Assembly: GCA_963575745.1 (NCBI GenBank)
Contig: CAUYUJ010015734.1
Span: 251,113 to 315,112 of the forward strand
From: Prorocentrum cordatum
Lineage: Eukaryota; Sar; Dinophyceae; Prorocentrales; Prorocentraceae
Length of the DNA: 64,000 bases
Direction: 5' to 3'
Below are positions 60,695-64,000 of this stretch, one piece after another. Under the pieces are notes generated by a model, which saw only the letters and a list, made by a program, of their open reading frames with translations, ran no database searches and was not told where the DNA came from. How positions within the stretch are numbered: position 1 is the stretch's first letter; every line of letters begins with the position of its first letter. The position numbers and the translations under genes are program-made.

Positions 60695-60895
60695 ACGAAG
60701 AATGGCATGAACGCAAAAACTCGGAGGTCCGCGCGGATCTCTCGGATCCGCGCTGGACCCCCTGGCGGCGCCTCCGGCGCCGCCCCTGGCGCGCTCCGCG
60801 CGCCAGGGAAGGGGGGTCCAGCGCGGATCCGAGAAATCCGCGCGGACCTCCGAGTTTTTACGTTTCTGCCATTCCTCGGCGGTGGACAAACCTCC
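60695..60895. mobile_element. Introner-like element family A, copy 2 (intergenic)
   Basis: ~190-bp near-perfect palindrome; arms AAAAACTCGGAGGTCCGCGC...GGATCCGCGCTGGACCCCC, outer ends GAATGGCA(T/G)(G/A)AA; centre contains GGCGGCGCCTCCGGCGCCGC. Related to the SulP intron 2 element. Confidence 0.8.
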
Positions 60896-60984
60896 CTTTA
60901 GTAGACCTCCCCTTAGTGAAAACGGCCTGGGACCGAAACCGACGGACCTGGACCCGCAAAAAGGACGGCCACGACGCCCTCTCG

Positions 60985-61080
60985 CGAACCGAAAACGGCC
61001 AATTCCTTAATCGACCCGAATTCTTCGTTCCCCGAATTCTTCGTTCGACCGAAAACGGCCAATTCCTTAATCGACCAGGG
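60985..61080 (+). repeat. ~30-bp direct repeat, two copies
   Basis: CCGAAAACGGCCAATTCCTT then AATCGACC at ~60989 and ~61049, separated by two CCCGAATTCTTCGTTC units. Confidence 0.85.
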
Positions 61081-61254
61081 TAGGAGGTCTGTCCCCCCCC
61101 GAACTCTTCGTCCCCCTGATCATGCCGGCCGGCAGCCTGCGGCTTTGGACGTCGGGCAGAGGCGGCTCGAGCCGATGCCGGCCCGGAGCCGACTGGCGAC
61201 GAGCTGCTACATGTTTCTCTTGCGCTTGTGGGCGTCTTCTTTGGTCCATTTTGG

Positions 61255-61403
61255 AAGGGGGGGGGGGGAGGGAGGGAGGGATTTTAAGCAGGCTGCTTCT
61301 TAGAGGGCGCCGGCCTTACATCTATAGACAAGGCCCGCGCCTTCTAAGAGGCAGGGGTGCTTCTAAGAAGCCCTCCCCCCTCCCCTCACCCCCCTCTGCG
61401 CGT
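61255..61403. mobile_element. MITE family C, copy 2
   Basis: Same internal order as copy 1 (GCTTCTTAGA, GGCCTTACxTCTATxGA.AAGGCCCGCGCCTTC and GCAGGGGTGCTTCTAAGAAG); the left arm is decayed. Confidence 0.75.
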
Positions 61404-62950
61404 GGCTGATCTTTGTCGGCGTTTCGACGTTGGGCGGAAAAGGGGGGCGGGTCTGGCTCCGGTCCTCTTCTTGATGCGACTGCTTAGAACAGGGCGTCCC
61501 ATGGGGGAGACTCCACCTGCTCGAATCAGGCGCCCAAAACAGCCAAGATCTGCTCCTTGGGGGGGAGGGGGGGGTGCGAGGGCCCACGCCGATCGGCAAC
61601 ATAATGAATGATAAAACGATCACTTTCGTAACCCTGAGGCCCTGGGGTTGGATTTATTTCACAGCGCGGGCGTCTTCGCACGGTTTCGAGCTCTGGCCCG
61701 AACAATGACGCAAGAAAATGGGCTCAGGGGCTGCGGTGGTGACTTTCCGAGAGTGTTTGGCAACGTCGGATCTGAGGGAAGGCCCTGCCGCCTAAGCCAA
61801 AGTCATTTTTCAGATGAGAAGCTTACAGCATGGGTGGTGGTCCAGGAAGAGGGCTAGCCCAACAACCTGAGCCAACTTCGTGGTAAAACTTTCGTCAAGA
61901 CATTTTGCCGGTCCTTTGATTTCTAGCTCCTCTGTTGTCCCACCCCTCCCTCTGGTTGGGCCCTCGTTTTGACCAGACAGTGGCTTTCTCCGACCTTCCT
62001 TTCTCCCCCTCTTTTTCCTTATGCTGTTCTTCTTCTTCCTCCTCCTCCTCCTCCTTTTTCCTCGTCTTCCTCCTCGCCTCCCTCCTCCTGCTTCCTACCT
62101 TTCCTACTCGGATGCTGCAACCTGTGCATCTGTCGCCTGTTGGGCTCCTGGGCTTCGGAAGCTCCGCGGAATGGCGTCCTACGCGGACACGGGCGAAGCC
62201 TCGCAGCTCCTTGTGGGGGAGCCCAGGCCCAAGCGGAGTCCTAGAGTTTGTAGACGGGCGGCTCCCCCGCATCGCCCTGTCGTCGCTATCGACCGCTGCG
62301 TGCCGCCGGTTGCCGCCACTGCCGCCATCTCCGCCGCTATCGCCATCACCACCAACAGCCTCATCACTCATCATCGCCAGCATCGTCAGCGCCAACCTCA
62401 TTGCTGTCGCCACCATCTCCCTTGCCTTCCAGCTCCTCGTCGCCATGATCGTCGTCGCCCTCTCCATCGCCGCGGTCTTCGTCGTCTTCGAACGTGCTCG
62501 AGTTAGGAAATTGGCTGCGCAGGCCGGGAACAGACACAGGGGCCACCTACCCTCCAACGCGTCCGCGCAGCCGGCGGAGGGCCAAGCGAGAGTCGAGAGC
62601 AGAACCCTCCCCCTGTCTGATGGGACAAATGTGTGATGGGGCGCGCCAGGTTGTAGGCGGATTCGCCATGCGGCCTGTGCCACTCGGGCATGGGGACCTC
62701 CCTGTGGGGCCACGAAGCGTGAGATGTGCGCCGAACGGCGGGCGGGAGCGCCATGCGATCGGTACCGCTGAGGATTTGCTCTCATCGCGCTGTGCAAAGC
62801 GCGCAGCTGCGGCCCGAGAAGGGCACCGAGCCGTCTTGGCCCAACACGGAGGCCGGTCAACGACCAGCGCCACGACAGCTGCCCGCTACAGGCTCGCCAA
62901 GCGCCTGCACGCGAGAGCTCAAGGAGGGACGGGCCACACGCACGAGCGTC
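61404..62950. other. Spacer with CCT and GCC/ATC trinucleotide patches; no supportable gene
   Basis: CCT-rich 62030-62095; CGCC/ACC/ATC-rich 62290-62490. Long frames on both strands are compositional. Confidence 0.4.
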
Positions 62951-62953
62951 CGC

Positions 62954-63661
62954 TCAGGAGAGCGGCCTTCCGCTGTTGGGGGGCACGCCCCTCGCGTGCA
63001 CGACGGCATCGCGCCATCTGCTCCTGTCGGCCTCCTCGGTCTTGGCCTTCCCGCCAGGCGACCCGAGCCCACTGTGCTCCCCCCTGATACCCTTGGCGTG
63101 CTGGCCGCACCGCATGCACACCTTGTGGCCGTGGCAAGTGCGCAGCCGGTGCCCTCCTTCGCCCTCAGCGTCCAACGATCCAGGCTCGCTGGGGCCCCTG
63201 CTTGCCCTTGCCTCGGCTTGGGGCGCGGCTCCCGTCGCCTTCGCGATGGCCCGTGGGAGCGCACAGGGCGCCAACGCCGTCGCCCAGGCCACCGTGCTTC
63301 TCTGTCAGCAGCTCGCCTCCCTACGCCTTCACCGCCCCCAGCGCCGCCGCCAAAGCCCCAGGGGGCCGAAGAGCCAACCCTGCTGGCCGCTGAGCGGCTC
63401 GGTTGCCCTTGTCGCGGGGAGCAGGGGCGAGCCCGTGGGCGCCCTCCGCTTCGTGCCCAGACCGATGGCGCTCCCGCCCGCTTTGGTGGCCCAGAGGCGA
63501 CTGACGTCGCCCTTCTTCGTGATCCACTCGTGCTCAGAGGGGTCGAGCCTCGGGACGGCGTCTGCATTCGGCGGTGCGGCATCCTCATGACTTGCGCAGC
63601 GCCGCCCTGGCAACTGCGGCTGCCACCACCGCGGCGGCTGCGCCCCTGGCTGACCCCTCAC
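62954..63661 (-). pseudogene. C-terminal remnant of a third retroelement protein
   Basis: The same minus frame runs from 63661 to 62954 with stops at 63331-63329 and 63307-63305. The informative part is GHRLRTCHGHKVCMRCGQHA then GLGSP...WRDAVVHARGVPP, the H-x-L ... C-x2-CG-x2-A ... G-x-x-P layout shared with the ends of LINE A and LINE B. No RT or RNase H motif is visible within the window edge. Confidence 0.35.
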
Positions 63662-64000
63662 CTCCGCGGCCGCCGCTGGCTTCGGAGCTGTCGGTGTAGA
63701 GCGAGTCGTTCACCGTGGAGCTGCTCTCGCCCGACAAGATCGGATCGAGTCGAACCGATCGACTCGACCTGCCCAGCTGGCCGACTCCCAGGCCGGGTGG
63801 GGGCCCGCTCGTTGGGTCCAGGGCTGGGACGCACAGGGACATACTAATACTGTATGTCCTCCTAGGAGGCGTGCGCCCGACCCGAACATATAGTACACCC
63901 AGCTTGTGGTACATCGTTTCCCGAGCGGTGTGGCCAGAACGCGCCCGCCACGACGCACATACTGCAGGATTTCTCGGTGCGCGCGTCGCCCCTGGGGGGG

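Noticed and set aside
63735-63775. tRNA-like GGTTCGACTCGATCC
   Set aside because: A T-arm-like word only; no acceptor or D/anticodon arms can be placed. It is a local palindrome (GATCG.. / ..CGATC).
62726-63847. 373-codon plus-strand frame
   Set aside because: Arg/Pro/Ala-only composition and no domain; the minus strand has the recognisable Cys/His cluster.

Overview
The window looks like nuclear DNA of a dinoflagellate. The evidence is: (i) copies of the dinoflagellate trans-splicing leader (DinoSL) embedded in the DNA (minus strand, 49848-49827 and 40384-40364; a decayed copy at 31029-31017); (ii) a high-GC, repeat-choked, gene-poor layout with very long GGA/CCT, CT, TA, GT, poly-C and poly-T tracts; (iii) GC-AG introns made of inverted-repeat (introner-like) DNA; and (iv) protein families of a kind I associate with dinoflagellates (KRPAA-rich short proteins, LINE-type retroelements ending in a Cys/His cluster). 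I cannot name the species; a Prorocentrum/Polarella/Symbiodiniaceae-like genome would fit. Most open frames in the window are reading frames through microsatellites and are not genes.

Layout. 0-9 kb: dispersed repeats and GGA microsatellites, no gene. 9.2-12.6 kb (minus): a 5'-truncated LINE with reverse transcriptase, RNase H and zinc-finger parts, broken by frameshifts and bordered by GGA-rich DNA. 12.7-13.3 kb: a second copy of the dispersed repeat at 1.4-2.1 kb. 14.29-24.77 kb: a plus-strand island of short ORFs enclosed by a perfect 21-bp inverted repeat and containing its own family of small stem-loops. Its last gene resembles a cut-and-paste transposase. It is the best candidate for an undescribed large DNA transposon. 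25.2-27.3 kb (minus): a second, more decayed relative of that transposase-like gene, facing the first. 28-33 kb (minus): three lysine/alanine-rich genes; the middle one is intronless with a leader relic just upstream and looks like a retrogene. 33.7-34.6 kb: a large GCCGGAA minisatellite. 34.6-42.1 kb: repeats only, including degenerate TCTTGGG arrays and a shared GCGCGC hairpin. 42.2-49.85 kb (minus): a nearly full-length LINE (zinc finger plus coiled-coil ORF1, endonuclease, reverse transcriptase, RNase H, C-terminal Cys clusters) whose 5' end is a DinoSL, flanked on both sides by GGA arrays. 49.9-53.7 kb: tandem repeats. 54.3-57.3 kb (minus): the one clear host gene, a SulP-type anion transporter with STAS and cyclic-nucleotide-binding-like domains in three exons. 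57.3-62.9 kb: MITE-like inverted repeats, including relatives of the elements that form the SulP introns. About 63 kb (minus): remains of a third retroelement C-terminus.

How it fits together: one housekeeping-type membrane transporter gene sits in DNA dominated by retroposition (LINEs, leader-bearing retrocopies), DNA transposon-like elements and introner-like MITEs, with microsatellites at many junctions.
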